Shown here piece by piece: positions 49,692 to 59,978 of a stretch of DNA of 64,000 bases. The notes under the pieces are model-generated. The model did not search any database. It saw nothing but the letters and a program-made list of their open reading frames with translations, and was not told the DNA's origin. Within the stretch, counting starts at the first letter, position 1; each line of letters opens with the position of its first letter. A program made the translations under genes and the position numbers. Source of the DNA: JACCZR01 sp035296565 (GTDB lineage: Bacteria > Actinomycetota > Thermoleophilia > Solirubrobacterales > Thermoleophilaceae); assembly GCA_035296565.1 (NCBI GenBank), contig DATHAQ010000012.1, positions 28,226 through 92,225 of the forward strand. The letters run 5' to 3'.

Positions 49692-50224
49692 TGGAGGAGA
49701 TCGCCGAGGTCTACTCGCGATCCCTGTTCGAGGTCGCCCAGGAGCACGGCGTGCTCGATCGCGTGCACGACGAGCTCGACGAGTTCGCCGACGCCCTGGA
49801 CGAGAGCCGCGACCTGCAGGTCTTCTTCTTCTCGCCTTACTTCTCCGCACAGGAGAAGAAGGAGGGCATCGACCAGGCGGTGACCGACGCGGACGAGCGC
49901 TTCCTCCACTTCCTGGAGCTGCTGGCCGAGCGCCACCGCCTGCCGGCCATCTTCCGCATTCGGCGCGAGTACGACCGGATGTGGGCGGAGGAGAACAGGC
50001 TCCTGCCCGTGTCGGTGACCAGCGCGGTCAAGCTCGACGAGCAGATCGTGAATGACATCGGCAGGCGGATCGAGGAGCAGACAGGCCGCCGCATCGAGCT
50101 CTCGAGCACCGTGGACCCCGGCATCGTCGGCGGTCTGGTGCTGCGGGTCGGCAACATGATCATGGACGCAAGCCTCAAGGCCCGCCTCGAGCGGTTGAGA
50201 AAGCAAGTAGCCCGAGGCGCCTAG
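49691..50224 (+). CDS. atpH: F0F1 ATP synthase subunit delta
   Basis: A 177-residue subunit that clamps the b stalk to the top of F1. It opens VEEIAEVYSRSLFEVAQEHG and ends with the conserved IDLSSTVDPGIVGGLVLRVGN-type block (here IELSSTVDPGIVGGLVLRVG) and LKARLERLRKQV. GTG start shares one base with the atpF stop. Normal length. Confidence 0.94.
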   Translation: MEEIAEVYSRSLFEVAQEHGVLDRVHDELDEFADALDESRDLQVFFFSPYFSAQEKKEGIDQAVTDADERFLHFLELLAERHRLPAIFRIRREYDRMWAEENRLLPVSVTSAVKLDEQIVNDIGRRIEEQTGRRIELSSTVDPGIVGGLVLRVGNMIMDASLKARLERLRKQVARGA

Positions 50225-50248
50225 GCCTCAGAAGGAGAAGCTCAGACA

Positions 50249-52015
<1,767 letters not shown>

Positions 52016-52038
52016 TCACCGGGCACTGATCACTCGCG

Positions 52039-52950
52039 ATGGCCTCCCAAAAGGACACCAAGGACCGGATCAACTCGGTCAAGAACATCCAGAAGGTCAC
52101 CCGAGCCATGGAGATGGTGGCCGCGGCGAGGCTGCGACGGGCCGAACAGCGGATCGAGGCCATGCGGCCCTACGCCGACGCCATCCGCCGCATGACCGGG
52201 CGGGTGGTGGAGGCCGTGGAGCGCATCCCCGACATGCCTCTGCTCGAGGAGCACGACCAGACCAAGCGCGTGGGCATCCTGCTGATCACCGGTGACCGCG
52301 GCCTCGCCGGTCCCTTCAACTCGCAGATCATGCGCGCCGGGATGCGCCGCGAGCGCGAGCTGCGCAACGAGGGCCAGGAGGTCGTCTGGTTTGCCTCGGG
52401 CAAGCGCGGCATCTCCTCGCTGTCCTTCCGCGGCAAGGACGTGGTCGTTAGCCGTCAGGGCTTCACCGATCGGCCGGCCTACTCCGACGCCCGCAACCTC
52501 GCCAACGACATCGAGAGCGAGTACGAGGAGAGCAACGTCGATCGAGTGGAGATGATCTACAACCACTACGTCTCGGCTATGACGCAGGAGGTCCAGAACG
52601 ACGTCCTGCTCCCCCTCCAGCAGATCGAGCACCTCGTCACCGACGAGGAGGGCGAGGACACCCGCGAGGACCCCGAGGAGACGAAGCGCCGGGGGCTCTG
52701 GATCTACGAGCCCGACCCGGAGGAGATGCTCAAGCGGCTGGTGCCCGACTACATCGAGATCTCCATCTACCGGGCCCTGCTCGAGTCGACTGCCTCAGAG
52801 CACGGTGCGCGCATGACCGCCATGCGCAGCGCCCAGGAGAACGCGACCGAGATGATCGATGACCTGGAGCTTCAGATGAACCGTCAGCGCCAGGCCGAGA
52901 TCACGCAGGAGATCATGGAGGTCGTGGCCGGGGCCGAGGGCCTCACGTAG
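52039..52950 (+). CDS. atpG: F0F1 ATP synthase subunit gamma
   Basis: A 303-residue rotor shaft. N-terminal helix ASQKDTKDRINSVKNIQKVT and AMEMVAAARLRRAEQR; the C-terminal helix ASEHGARMTAMRSAQENATEM is the family signature, followed by NRQRQAEITQEIMEVVAGAEG. Residues ~205-235 include an acidic insertion-like stretch (DEEGEDTREDPEETKRRG). The length is otherwise normal. Confidence 0.96.
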   Translation: MASQKDTKDRINSVKNIQKVTRAMEMVAAARLRRAEQRIEAMRPYADAIRRMTGRVVEAVERIPDMPLLEEHDQTKRVGILLITGDRGLAGPFNSQIMRAGMRRERELRNEGQEVVWFASGKRGISSLSFRGKDVVVSRQGFTDRPAYSDARNLANDIESEYEESNVDRVEMIYNHYVSAMTQEVQNDVLLPLQQIEHLVTDEEGEDTREDPEETKRRGLWIYEPDPEEMLKRLVPDYIEISIYRALLESTASEHGARMTAMRSAQENATEMIDDLELQMNRQRQAEITQEIMEVVAGAEGLT

Positions 52951-52983
52951 AGTCGCCAGTCGCCAGAAACAGCAAGGAGAACC

Positions 52984-54618
52984 TTGGAAGCCAGCACAGA
53001 ACAGAAGTCGGAGACCTCAGACTCGAACGGCTCGGGCGACGGCCAGAACGTCGGACACGTCGCGGAGATCGCCGGTGTGGTGATCGAAGCCGTGTTCCCC
53101 GACGACCTGCCCGAGATCAACACAGCGCTCGAGGCCGACCTGGACGTGCAGGGCGGGACCGATTCCGACGAGGACGACGACGACGAGGGCGAGCTCGCAG
53201 GAACAGAGGCTCAGCCTGGCGGCGGAGGCAACACCCACACCGTGATCTTCGAGGTCCAGCAGCATCTCGGCGACGACCGGGTGCGCGCGGTGGCCATGGA
53301 CGCCACCGACGGCCTTCAGCGCGGGGCCGAGGTCCGGGACACCGGCGGACCCATCACCGTGCCCGTCGGCGACGTGACCCTGGGCCGCATCTTCAACCTG
53401 CTCGGCGAGACCATCGACGAGGGGGACGAGGTCGAGGTCGAGGAGCGCTGGCCGATCCACCGCAGCGCCCCGAACGTCGAGGATCTCACCCCGACGCGCG
53501 AGATCTTCGAGACCGGCATCAAGGTCGTCGACCTGCTGGCTCCCTACGCCAAGGGCGGCAAGGTCGGGCTGTTCGGCGGCGCCGGCGTGGGCAAGACGGT
53601 GCTGATCCAGGAGCTGATCCGCAACATCGGCGAGGAGCACGAGGGCCTCTCGGCCTTCTGCGGGGTCGGCGAGCGCTCACGCGAGGGCAACGACCTCTGG
53701 CTGGAGATGAAGGAGTCGGGCGTCATCGACAAGACGATGCTCGTGTTCGGACAGATGAACGAGCCGCCGGGCGCGCGCATGCGGGTGGCCCTGACCGGCC
53801 TCACGATGGCCGAGTACTTCCGCGAGCAGGGCGGCCAGGACGTGCTGCTGTTCATCGACAACATCTTCCGGTTCGTGCAGGCAGGCCAAGAGGTCTCGGC
53901 GCTGCTCGGCCGCATGCCCTCGCAGGTCGGCTACCAGCCCACGCTGGAGACCGAGATGGGCCAGCTGCAGGAGCGGATCACCTCGACGCGCGAGGGATCG
54001 GTCACGTCGGTGCAGGCCATCTACGTGCCGGCCGACGACCTCACCGACCCGGCGCCGGCCTCTGTGTTTGCCCACCTCAACGCGACCACGACACTGTCGC
54101 GGTCGATCGCCGAGAAGGGCATCTACCCGGCCGTCGACCCTCTCGACTCGACCTCGACCATCCTCAAGCCAGACATCGTCGGCCAGGAGCACTACGACGT
54201 CGCCACGCAGGTCAAGGAGACGCTGCAGCGTTACAAGGAGCTGCAGGACATCATCGCGATCCTCGGCATCGACGAGCTCTCCGACGACGACCGCCAGCTC
54301 GTCCAGCGCGCGCGCAAGATGGAGCGCTTCCTCTCCCAGCCGTTCTTCGTGGCCGAGCAGTTCACCGGCTCGGAGGGCAAGTACGTGTCCATCGAGGACA
54401 CCGTGCGCTCCTTCAAGGAGATCGTCGAGGGCAAGCACGACGATGTCCCCGAGCGCGCCTTCTACATGAAGGGCTCGATCGACGAGGTCGTCGAGGACAC
54501 GGGCGGCTCGGACGAGGACGACGAGTCCCAGGACTCGGACGAGGACAGCTCGGACGAGGACAGCTCGGACGGCGACAGCTCGGACGGCGACAGCTCGGAG
54601 GGCGATGGCGAGGAGTAA
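52984..54618 (+). CDS. atpD: F0F1 ATP synthase subunit beta with acidic insertion and acidic C-terminal tail
   Basis: A 544-residue catalytic subunit; the norm is about 465-480. The core has the P-loop GGAGVGKTVLIQ, GERSREGNDLW, and LLFIDNIFRFVQAGQEVSALLGRM. Three departures are visible: a ~23-residue Ser/Asn/Gly N-terminal extension, an acidic insertion (~51-84, with DSDEDDDDEGE) in the N-terminal barrel before the VQQHLGDDRVR strand, and a ~40-residue tail of Asp/Ser/Glu from ~505 to the end. The tail contains four 15-nt DNA repeats. TTG start after AAGGAGA. It overlaps atpC by 14 nt. Confidence 0.95.
   Translation: MEASTEQKSETSDSNGSGDGQNVGHVAEIAGVVIEAVFPDDLPEINTALEADLDVQGGTDSDEDDDDEGELAGTEAQPGGGGNTHTVIFEVQQHLGDDRVRAVAMDATDGLQRGAEVRDTGGPITVPVGDVTLGRIFNLLGETIDEGDEVEVEERWPIHRSAPNVEDLTPTREIFETGIKVVDLLAPYAKGGKVGLFGGAGVGKTVLIQELIRNIGEEHEGLSAFCGVGERSREGNDLWLEMKESGVIDKTMLVFGQMNEPPGARMRVALTGLTMAEYFREQGGQDVLLFIDNIFRFVQAGQEVSALLGRMPSQVGYQPTLETEMGQLQERITSTREGSVTSVQAIYVPADDLTDPAPASVFAHLNATTTLSRSIAEKGIYPAVDPLDSTSTILKPDIVGQEHYDVATQVKETLQRYKELQDIIAILGIDELSDDDRQLVQRARKMERFLSQPFFVAEQFTGSEGKYVSIEDTVRSFKEIVEGKHDDVPERAFYMKGSIDEVVEDTGGSDEDDESQDSDEDSSDEDSSDGDSSDGDSSEGDGEE
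54538..54597 (+). repeat. Four 15-nt in-frame tandem repeats in atpD
   Basis: Units start at 54538, 54553, 54568 and 54583: two GACGAGGACAGCTCG followed by two GACGGCGACAGCTCG. They code DEDSS twice and DGDSS twice at the beta C terminus. The unit differs from the atpA repeat, so the two tails arose separately. Confidence 0.9.
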
Positions 54619-55024
54619 CTTCCCGGTCGAGGTCCTCACTCCCGAGGGGAAGATCTTCGACGACGAGGTGGAGATGGTCTCCACCCGCTCGGAGACCGGC
54701 GGCCTCGGCATCCTGGCCCACCATGCGCCCCTGATGGCGATGCTCGAGCCCACCGAGCTGCGCCTCTACAAGTCGGAGTCCGACGTGGTCTCCTTCGCCC
54801 AGGGCGAGGGCTACCTGCAGGTGATCGACAACTCGGCGCTGCTGATCCTCGAGGACGCCACCCAGCCGGACGACCTGGACCGCTCCGAGCTCGAGTCCAA
54901 GCTCAAGGAGGCCGAGCAGTCGCGCGACGAGGCCGAGGAGGGCACCGAGGAGCACCAGCGCTGCGTGCGCGAGGTCAGGCGGCTGAATGCCTTCCTCGAG
55001 ATCGGCCAGGGCGGCAGTTCCTGA
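54605..55024 (+). CDS. atpC: F0F1 ATP synthase subunit epsilon
   Basis: A 139-residue subunit. The N-terminal beta sandwich is clear (FPVEVLTPEGKIFDDEVEMV, LGILAHHAPLMAMLEP); the C-terminal helical hairpin has SELESKLKEAEQSRDEAEEG and REVRRLNAFLEI. It sits on gamma at the base of F1 and can inhibit hydrolysis. The ATG lies inside the atpD tail, so translation is coupled to the repeat region. Confidence 0.94.
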   Translation: MARSNFPVEVLTPEGKIFDDEVEMVSTRSETGGLGILAHHAPLMAMLEPTELRLYKSESDVVSFAQGEGYLQVIDNSALLILEDATQPDDLDRSELESKLKEAEQSRDEAEEGTEEHQRCVREVRRLNAFLEIGQGGSS

Positions 55025-55067
55025 GGGCCCACGGCGTCTCGCGAGGGCGTCGCTCGGTCACCCCGCG

Positions 55068-55095
55068 AAAAAACGCTCAGCCGGCTGACGAATCT
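55068..55095 (-). terminator. Terminator-like hairpin, CGTCAG-CCGG-CTGAGCG family (copy 5)
   Basis: On the minus strand it reads CGTCAG-CCGG-CTGAGCG followed by TTTTTT, with a TCAG/CTGA core stem. It lies between the convergent atpC and glycosyltransferase genes and has its T tract on the glycosyltransferase side, so it should end that transcript; it may also slow atp read-through. Confidence 0.65.
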
Positions 55096-55145
55096 GCCAG
55101 GGCCCTGCGGGCGGTTTCGCGCGCTGGAACGGGCCGCGGACCGAG

Positions 55146-57077
55146 CTAGCCCCGGCGCGCCGCCCGCAGCGCCGCCAGCTGGCGGCGCTCGCGCTCGGCC
55201 GGGCGGCCCAGCGCGGTCTTGAGGGCGATCCGGCTCGCGAAGGTCACAGCCTGGGCCGCATCGTCGCGGCGCCGGCGCGAAGGGCCCAGCCGCCGCTCCA
55301 CCACCTCGCGGCGCCGACGTGCCAGCAGCTCGAAGCGCTCGCCCTGGCGGCGGGTTGCGTGGCCATGGTGGTGCAGCACGCGCGCGTGGGGCCAGAACCA
55401 CGTCTGGACTCCCCGTTCGGCGGCCCGCAGGCCCAGGTCGAGGTCCTCTGCGAACAGGAAGATGTCCTCGCCGAAGGGCCCCAGGCGGCGCAGCAGCTCG
55501 GTGGGCGCGACCAGGCACGCGCCGACCGCCCAGCCCACCGGCCGTGGCGTGCGCGCGCGCCAGGGGTCGGCGGCCAGGCGGGCCGGGCCGGGCAGCGCGG
55601 CCGGTGGGACCAGGCTCGCCGCCAGCTCCGCAGCCGAGGAGGGGAGGGGGTGGACCGAGTCCTGGCGCGTGCCCTCGGGACGCAGCAGCGCGGGGGCCAG
55701 CAAGCGGTCGGGACCACGGCGGGCCTCGGCCACCAGCGCGGCCAGCGAGCCGTCCACCAGCTCGATGTCGGGGTTGGCCACGACCGTCACCGGGCGCGTC
55801 GCGTGGGCGAGGCCGGCGTTGACCGCTCGCCCGTAGCCCACGTTCTCGCCGAGCTCAACCACCCGAGCGCCGGCGGCGCGGGCCGCCTCCGCGCCGCCGT
55901 CCGACGAGCCGGAGTCGGCCACGATCAGCTCCAGGCCGGTCAGCTGGGCCGCGACGGAGGCCAGCAGCGCGCGCAGCTGCGGCTCGGAGTCGTGGATCAC
56001 CGTGACCAGGGACGCGTCGGCGCGCGGTTGTGGCCGCGACGGCACCAGCTCGCGGTAGCGGCGGCGGGTCAGCTCGAGGTCCACGGTCTGCTCGGCGCGC
56101 GCGCGGGCGCCCCGGGCCAGCCGCGGGCGGTCGGCCAGCACCTCGCGGAGCGAGGCGGCAGCCGCCGCGGCGTCGCCGGGACGGAAGAGGCGGCCGCAGC
56201 TGTCGTCGACCAGCTCCACCGGGCCCCCGGCCGCGGGGGCGACGACGGGCAGGCCGCAGGCGAGCGCCTCGGCGACCACGCGCCCGAAGGGCTCGGCGTC
56301 GGCGCAGTGCAGCAGGCAGTATGCGCCGGCCAGCTCGGCCGCCGTGCTCTCCGTCGGCCCCGCGAACTCGACCCGGCCGGCCAGGTCGGGACGCTCGGCG
56401 CGCCGGCGAAGGTCCTCCAGCAGGCGCCGACCGCCGGACAGAAAGGCTTCGCCCACCACGCGCAGGCGCGCCTCGGGAAGGGCGGCCAGCGCCTCCAGGG
56501 CCAGGTCGGGGCGTTTCCAGCCCACTATCGCGCCCAGCAGCAGGACGGGCCCTTCGGCGGCGGGCGGGTCGGGCGGGCGCAGGCGCTCGAGGTCGACGCC
56601 CGGGTGGACCACCTCCATGCGCCCCACCGGCGCGAGCTCGCGGGCGATCGCCTCGGACGCGCAGATCGTGAGCGACGCCTGCCCACAGGCGGCGCGCATC
56701 GCCCTGGCGACCGCCGGGTTCGGCGCGAGGTCGCCGTGGCGCACCACCAGGCGGGTGCCAGAGCCCGCCAGTGCGGGCACCGCCGCGATCGCGCTGCGCA
56801 TCCCCCAGGCGACAACCGTGTCCGGCTCGAGCTCGCGGGCGAGACGGCGGAGGTCGCGGGTGTGGGCGGCCAGTCCCCGAGCCGCGGCGCCCCGGCCGCC
56901 GCGCACCTCGAGCGGCCGCTCGGGGAGGGCGATCACCGCGGCCCCGCGTGCCCGGGCCCAGGCGGCCACCGGCCCCTCCGGGACAGCGAGCAGCGGCCGG
57001 GGACTAATCGCGTCGAGGAAGTCGAGCAGACTGCGCCCGGCGCCGCCGGCCTGCGCGGTGTAGGAGACCACGAGCAC
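55146..57077 (-). CDS. GT4-GT2 fusion glycosyltransferase
   Basis: A 643-residue protein with two glycosyltransferase domains. Residues ~1-345 are GT-B family 4: VVHPGVDLERLRP, AIVGWKRPDLALEALAAL, and EPFGRVVAEALACGLPVVAPAAGGP with the Glu-x7-Glu type motif. Residues ~355-643 are GT-A family 2 (rhamnosyltransferase-like): LVTVIHDSEPQLRALLASV, LIVADSGSSDGG, VVANPDIELVDG and EDLDLGLRAAERG. GTG at 57077 was chosen because it follows a TACAGT box by 10 nt and starts the first beta strand. It probably adds two successive sugars to a surface glycan. Confidence 0.85.
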   Translation of the reverse strand: MLVVSYTAQAGGAGRSLLDFLDAISPRPLLAVPEGPVAAWARARGAAVIALPERPLEVRGGRGAAARGLAAHTRDLRRLARELEPDTVVAWGMRSAIAAVPALAGSGTRLVVRHGDLAPNPAVARAMRAACGQASLTICASEAIARELAPVGRMEVVHPGVDLERLRPPDPPAAEGPVLLLGAIVGWKRPDLALEALAALPEARLRVVGEAFLSGGRRLLEDLRRRAERPDLAGRVEFAGPTESTAAELAGAYCLLHCADAEPFGRVVAEALACGLPVVAPAAGGPVELVDDSCGRLFRPGDAAAAAASLREVLADRPRLARGARARAEQTVDLELTRRRYRELVPSRPQPRADASLVTVIHDSEPQLRALLASVAAQLTGLELIVADSGSSDGGAEAARAAGARVVELGENVGYGRAVNAGLAHATRPVTVVANPDIELVDGSLAALVAEARRGPDRLLAPALLRPEGTRQDSVHPLPSSAAELAASLVPPAALPGPARLAADPWRARTPRPVGWAVGACLVAPTELLRRLGPFGEDIFLFAEDLDLGLRAAERGVQTWFWPHARVLHHHGHATRRQGERFELLARRRREVVERRLGPSRRRRDDAAQAVTFASRIALKTALGRPAERERRQLAALRAARRG

Positions 57078-57087
57078 GCTCCCGCGG

Positions 57088-57093
57088 ACTGTA
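57088..57093 (-). promoter_or_regulatory. -10 box of the GT4-GT2 gene
   Basis: Minus strand TACAGT ends 10 nt before the GTG at 57077 and argues against longer upstream starts. Confidence 0.45.
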
Positions 57094-57149
57094 GGTGCGG
57101 GGCCGACCTCCGGTGCTTGCCCGACCGATGCTCGGGCTGCGCTCCTCGG

Positions 57150-57155
57150 TATGGT
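57150..57155 (+). promoter_or_regulatory. -10 box of the VOC gene
   Basis: TATGGT with a GG in front ends 9 nt before the ATG at 57165, so the transcript is probably leaderless. Confidence 0.5.
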
Positions 57156-57164
57156 CGCGCCTCG

Positions 57165-57938
57165 ATGGGTGAGCGAACGGAGTACGCGCCCGGCACCTTC
57201 TCGTGGGTCGACCTGGCGACGCCTGACCCCGGAAAGGCCAAGAGCTTCTACTCGCGCATGTTCGGCTGGGAGGCCGAGGACTCGCCGGCCGGGGAGGGGC
57301 GCCTCTACACCATGCTGCGCCAGGGCGGCAAGGACGTTGCCGGGCTGTTCGAGACGCCCACCGAGGGCATGCCGCCCGCTTGGACCTGTTACGTGACCAC
57401 CGACGACGTCGAGGCCACGGCCGAGCGGGCACGGTCGCTGGGCGCCAACGTGCTGCAGGGGCCCTTCGACGTGATGGAGGCGGGGCGGATGGCCGTGGTC
57501 TCCGACCCGCAGGGCGCGGTGTTCGCGCTGTGGCAGCCCGGGCGGAGCATTGGCGCCGAGCTCGTCAACGAGCACGGCGCGCTGACCATGACCCAGCTCA
57601 GCAGCTCGGACACAGACGGCGCCCAGCGCTTCTACGGTGAGCTGTTCGGCTGGCGCTTCGACGCGCTCGACACCGGCGGCGGGCCGCCCTTCTGGAGCGT
57701 CGTCAACGCCGAGAGGCTCAACGCGGGCATGATGCCGCTCCCCGACGGCGCCCCTCTGCCCTCCCACTGGCTGGCCTACTTCGCCTTCGACGACCTCGAC
57801 AGCGCGCCGGGGCTGATCGGCGAGGGCGGCGGCCAGGTGGTCGTGCCGGCGACCTCCATCCCGGCGGGTCGCTTCCTCGTGGCGCAGGATCCCGCCGGCG
57901 CGTACTTCGCCCTCTTCGAAGGAGAGCTCGACCCTTGA
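57165..57938 (+). CDS. VOC (glyoxalase/bleomycin-resistance) family protein, two domains
   Basis: A 257-residue protein with two vicinal-oxygen-chelate modules. Module 1 is ~9-125 (FSWVDLATPDPGKAKSFYSR, VSDPQGAVFALWQPG) and module 2 ~135-255 (MTQLSSSDTDGAQRFYGELF, AQDPAGAYFALFEGE). This tandem form is common in actinobacteria (CFP30B/27-kDa antigen-like). Metal ligands and substrate are not certain. Its stop overlaps the ATP-grasp gene as TTGA. Confidence 0.87.
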   Translation: MGERTEYAPGTFSWVDLATPDPGKAKSFYSRMFGWEAEDSPAGEGRLYTMLRQGGKDVAGLFETPTEGMPPAWTCYVTTDDVEATAERARSLGANVLQGPFDVMEAGRMAVVSDPQGAVFALWQPGRSIGAELVNEHGALTMTQLSSSDTDGAQRFYGELFGWRFDALDTGGGPPFWSVVNAERLNAGMMPLPDGAPLPSHWLAYFAFDDLDSAPGLIGEGGGQVVVPATSIPAGRFLVAQDPAGAYFALFEGELDP

Positions 57939-59134
57939 GAATCCTCGTCACCTCGTCACGCATGCCCTTCGCCCTGGGCATGGTCCGAAAGCTCGCCTCG
58001 GAGGGCCACGAGGTCTACGCGGCCGACGACTACTCGCTGTCGCCCGGCAGCCACTCGAAGTACCTGGCCGGCCACTTCGTCTACCCCTCCCCCCGAAGCG
58101 ACACCGCGGGCTTCATCGGGGAGCTGGAGCGGCTGGCCCAGGACCACCAGATCGACGTGATCGTCCCGGCCTTCGAGGAGGTCTTCTACCTCTCGACCCA
58201 GCTCGACCGGGTGAGCCGCTTCGCCAAGGTGTTCGCCTCGCCCTTCTCGACGCTGGCCCAGCTACACGACAAGGGTGCCTTCGAGCAACTGGTCACCAGG
58301 CTCGGCCTGCCCATCCCGCAGACGGTCATCGCCTCCAGCGACGACGAGCTCAAGGACGCCACGGACACCATGGGCAAGTACTTCGCCCGCGCGGCCTTCT
58401 CGCGCGGCGGGGTCAGCTGCTTGACCAACACCGGCCCGCTCGCCGGCGCCTTGAAGATCGAGGAGATCCACCCGACGCCCGAGTCGCCCTGGCTGGTGCA
58501 GCCCTTCGTGGATGGGGAGACTGTCTGCTCCTACAGCACCGCCCACGAGGGCAAGGTCACCTCGCACCTGCTCTACCGGATCCCGCGCCAGTGGAAGCAT
58601 GCCACCGGGATCGGGTTCGAGTCGATCGACGCCACCGAGGCGCTGCGGCTGATCGAGCCGGTGATCGCCGAGCTGAGCTACACCGGCCAGATCTCCTTCG
58701 ACTTCATCATCACCGACGAGGGGCTCAGCTACGTGGAGTGCAACCCGCGGCCCACCGACGGCGTGCTCCTCATGCCCCGCGACGAGCTGTCCAAGGGGAT
58801 CCTCGAGCCCGGCGGCGAAACCTACGTGCTCGACGCCGGCGGCCACGTGCAGCTGGACCTGGCCGTCCTGGCCGACGGCTTTGCCGACCACCTCAAGCGC
58901 TTGCCCGACACGATCCAGGACCTGGCCCAGGTCAAGGACGCCGGCAAGGGCTGGCACGACCCCATGCCCACGCTCTACTCCGCGCTGGCGGCGGCCCATT
59001 TCGCCGGCCAGAGCCTGCGCGAGCACAAGGGCCTGTTCGAGGCCATGGCGGGCGACATGAACTGGGACGGCGAGCCCATCGACGGGATGTCGGAGGTCGA
59101 TGCCAAGCTGCTGACCGGCCTACGTCCCGGCTAG
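57935..59134 (+). CDS. ATP-grasp domain protein
   Basis: A 399-residue ATP-grasp ligase of the carbamoyl-phosphate-synthase-like type. The N-terminal fold is RILVTSSRMPFALGMVRKLA with GHEVYAADD; the ATP-grasp core has LHDKGAFEQLVTRLGLPIPQT, WLVQPFVDGETVCSYS and the metal-binding FDFIITDEGLSYVECNPRPTDG (Glu-Cys-Asn-Pro-Arg). It should join a carboxylate to an amine or thiol. Substrates are unknown. TTG start coupled to the VOC gene suggests the two act together. Confidence 0.87.
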   Translation: MRILVTSSRMPFALGMVRKLASEGHEVYAADDYSLSPGSHSKYLAGHFVYPSPRSDTAGFIGELERLAQDHQIDVIVPAFEEVFYLSTQLDRVSRFAKVFASPFSTLAQLHDKGAFEQLVTRLGLPIPQTVIASSDDELKDATDTMGKYFARAAFSRGGVSCLTNTGPLAGALKIEEIHPTPESPWLVQPFVDGETVCSYSTAHEGKVTSHLLYRIPRQWKHATGIGFESIDATEALRLIEPVIAELSYTGQISFDFIITDEGLSYVECNPRPTDGVLLMPRDELSKGILEPGGETYVLDAGGHVQLDLAVLADGFADHLKRLPDTIQDLAQVKDAGKGWHDPMPTLYSALAAAHFAGQSLREHKGLFEAMAGDMNWDGEPIDGMSEVDAKLLTGLRPG

Positions 59135-59961
59135 CCCTTCGCGTCGCCGTAGGGCTCGTCGCGGCCGCGCAGCGCCTCCTTGAAGCCCTCCTCCATGGCC
59201 TTGCGCTGGAACGCGTAGCCCTCCGGCGTGTGCCGGGCGATGCCGTCGAAGAAGACGCTCAGGGTCTGGGTTGCGTCCAGCGCCTGGGCCTTCACCGCCT
59301 GGTTGACCGCCAGCTTGTGCATCACGAGCTGGTTGACGGGCGTCAGCGCAATCCGCTGCACCAGCTCCTCGAAGCGCTGGTCGAGCTCCTCCGGTGGATG
59401 GGACTCCAGCGCGAGGCCCCAGTCCGCCGCCTGGCTGCCGCTCAGCAGGTCACCCGTGAACAGCAGCCGCTTGGCGCGCTCGGCCCCGATCCGGTGCGCC
59501 CACAGCATCGACGTGGGCACGCCCCACACCCGGGCAGGCGGGTAGCCGATGCGGGCGTCGCCTGCGATCAGCAGGAGGTCGGAGCAGAGGGCCATGTCGG
59601 TCCCGCCCGCCACGCAGAAGCCGTGGACCTTGCAGAGCGTGGGCTTGTCGGAGTGGAACAGGGACATGAAGCCGCGCAGGTTGCGGCTCATGAACTGCCA
59701 GTCCAGCACGGGGTCCCAGGTCTCCGAGGGGTCGTGGTTGGCGATCTGGCGCTCGGCGAACTCGCGCAGGTCGTAGCCGCCGCAGAAGCCCTTGCCCTTG
59801 CCGCTGAGCGCGATCACGTGCACCGTGGGGTCGAGGTTGGCCTGCTCCACGCACTCGGCCAGCTCGCGCGGCGTGTCGAGGGTTATGCCGTTGCCGCGCT
59901 CGGGCCGGTCGAGGACGATGCGGGCGACCCGGCCGTCGACCTCGTAGGTGAGGGTGTTCAC
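59131..59961 (-). CDS. Enoyl-CoA hydratase/isomerase (crotonase family)
   Basis: A 276-residue crotonase-fold protein. The oxyanion-hole segments are VIALSGKGKGFCGGYDLREF and KVHGFCVAGGTDMALCSDLLL, with GYPPARVWGVPTSM following. The C-terminal helices match the trimer-forming part. It hydrates or isomerises an acyl-CoA. GTG start, 17 nt after the upstream acyl-CoA dehydrogenase-like gene on the same strand; the 3' end overlaps the convergent ATP-grasp gene by 4 nt. Confidence 0.88.
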   Translation of the reverse strand: MNTLTYEVDGRVARIVLDRPERGNGITLDTPRELAECVEQANLDPTVHVIALSGKGKGFCGGYDLREFAERQIANHDPSETWDPVLDWQFMSRNLRGFMSLFHSDKPTLCKVHGFCVAGGTDMALCSDLLLIAGDARIGYPPARVWGVPTSMLWAHRIGAERAKRLLFTGDLLSGSQAADWGLALESHPPEELDQRFEELVQRIALTPVNQLVMHKLAVNQAVKAQALDATQTLSVFFDGIARHTPEGYAFQRKAMEEGFKEALRGRDEPYGDAKG

Positions 59962-59978
59962 GCGGTGGTCCGCAGCCG

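Noticed and set aside
55359..57938. Very long plus-strand frame (859 codons) opposite the glycosyltransferase
   Set aside because: It is the GC-rich antisense shadow of the GT4-GT2 gene up to 57100; only the end from 57165 (VOC protein) is real, and the rest shows no protein family.
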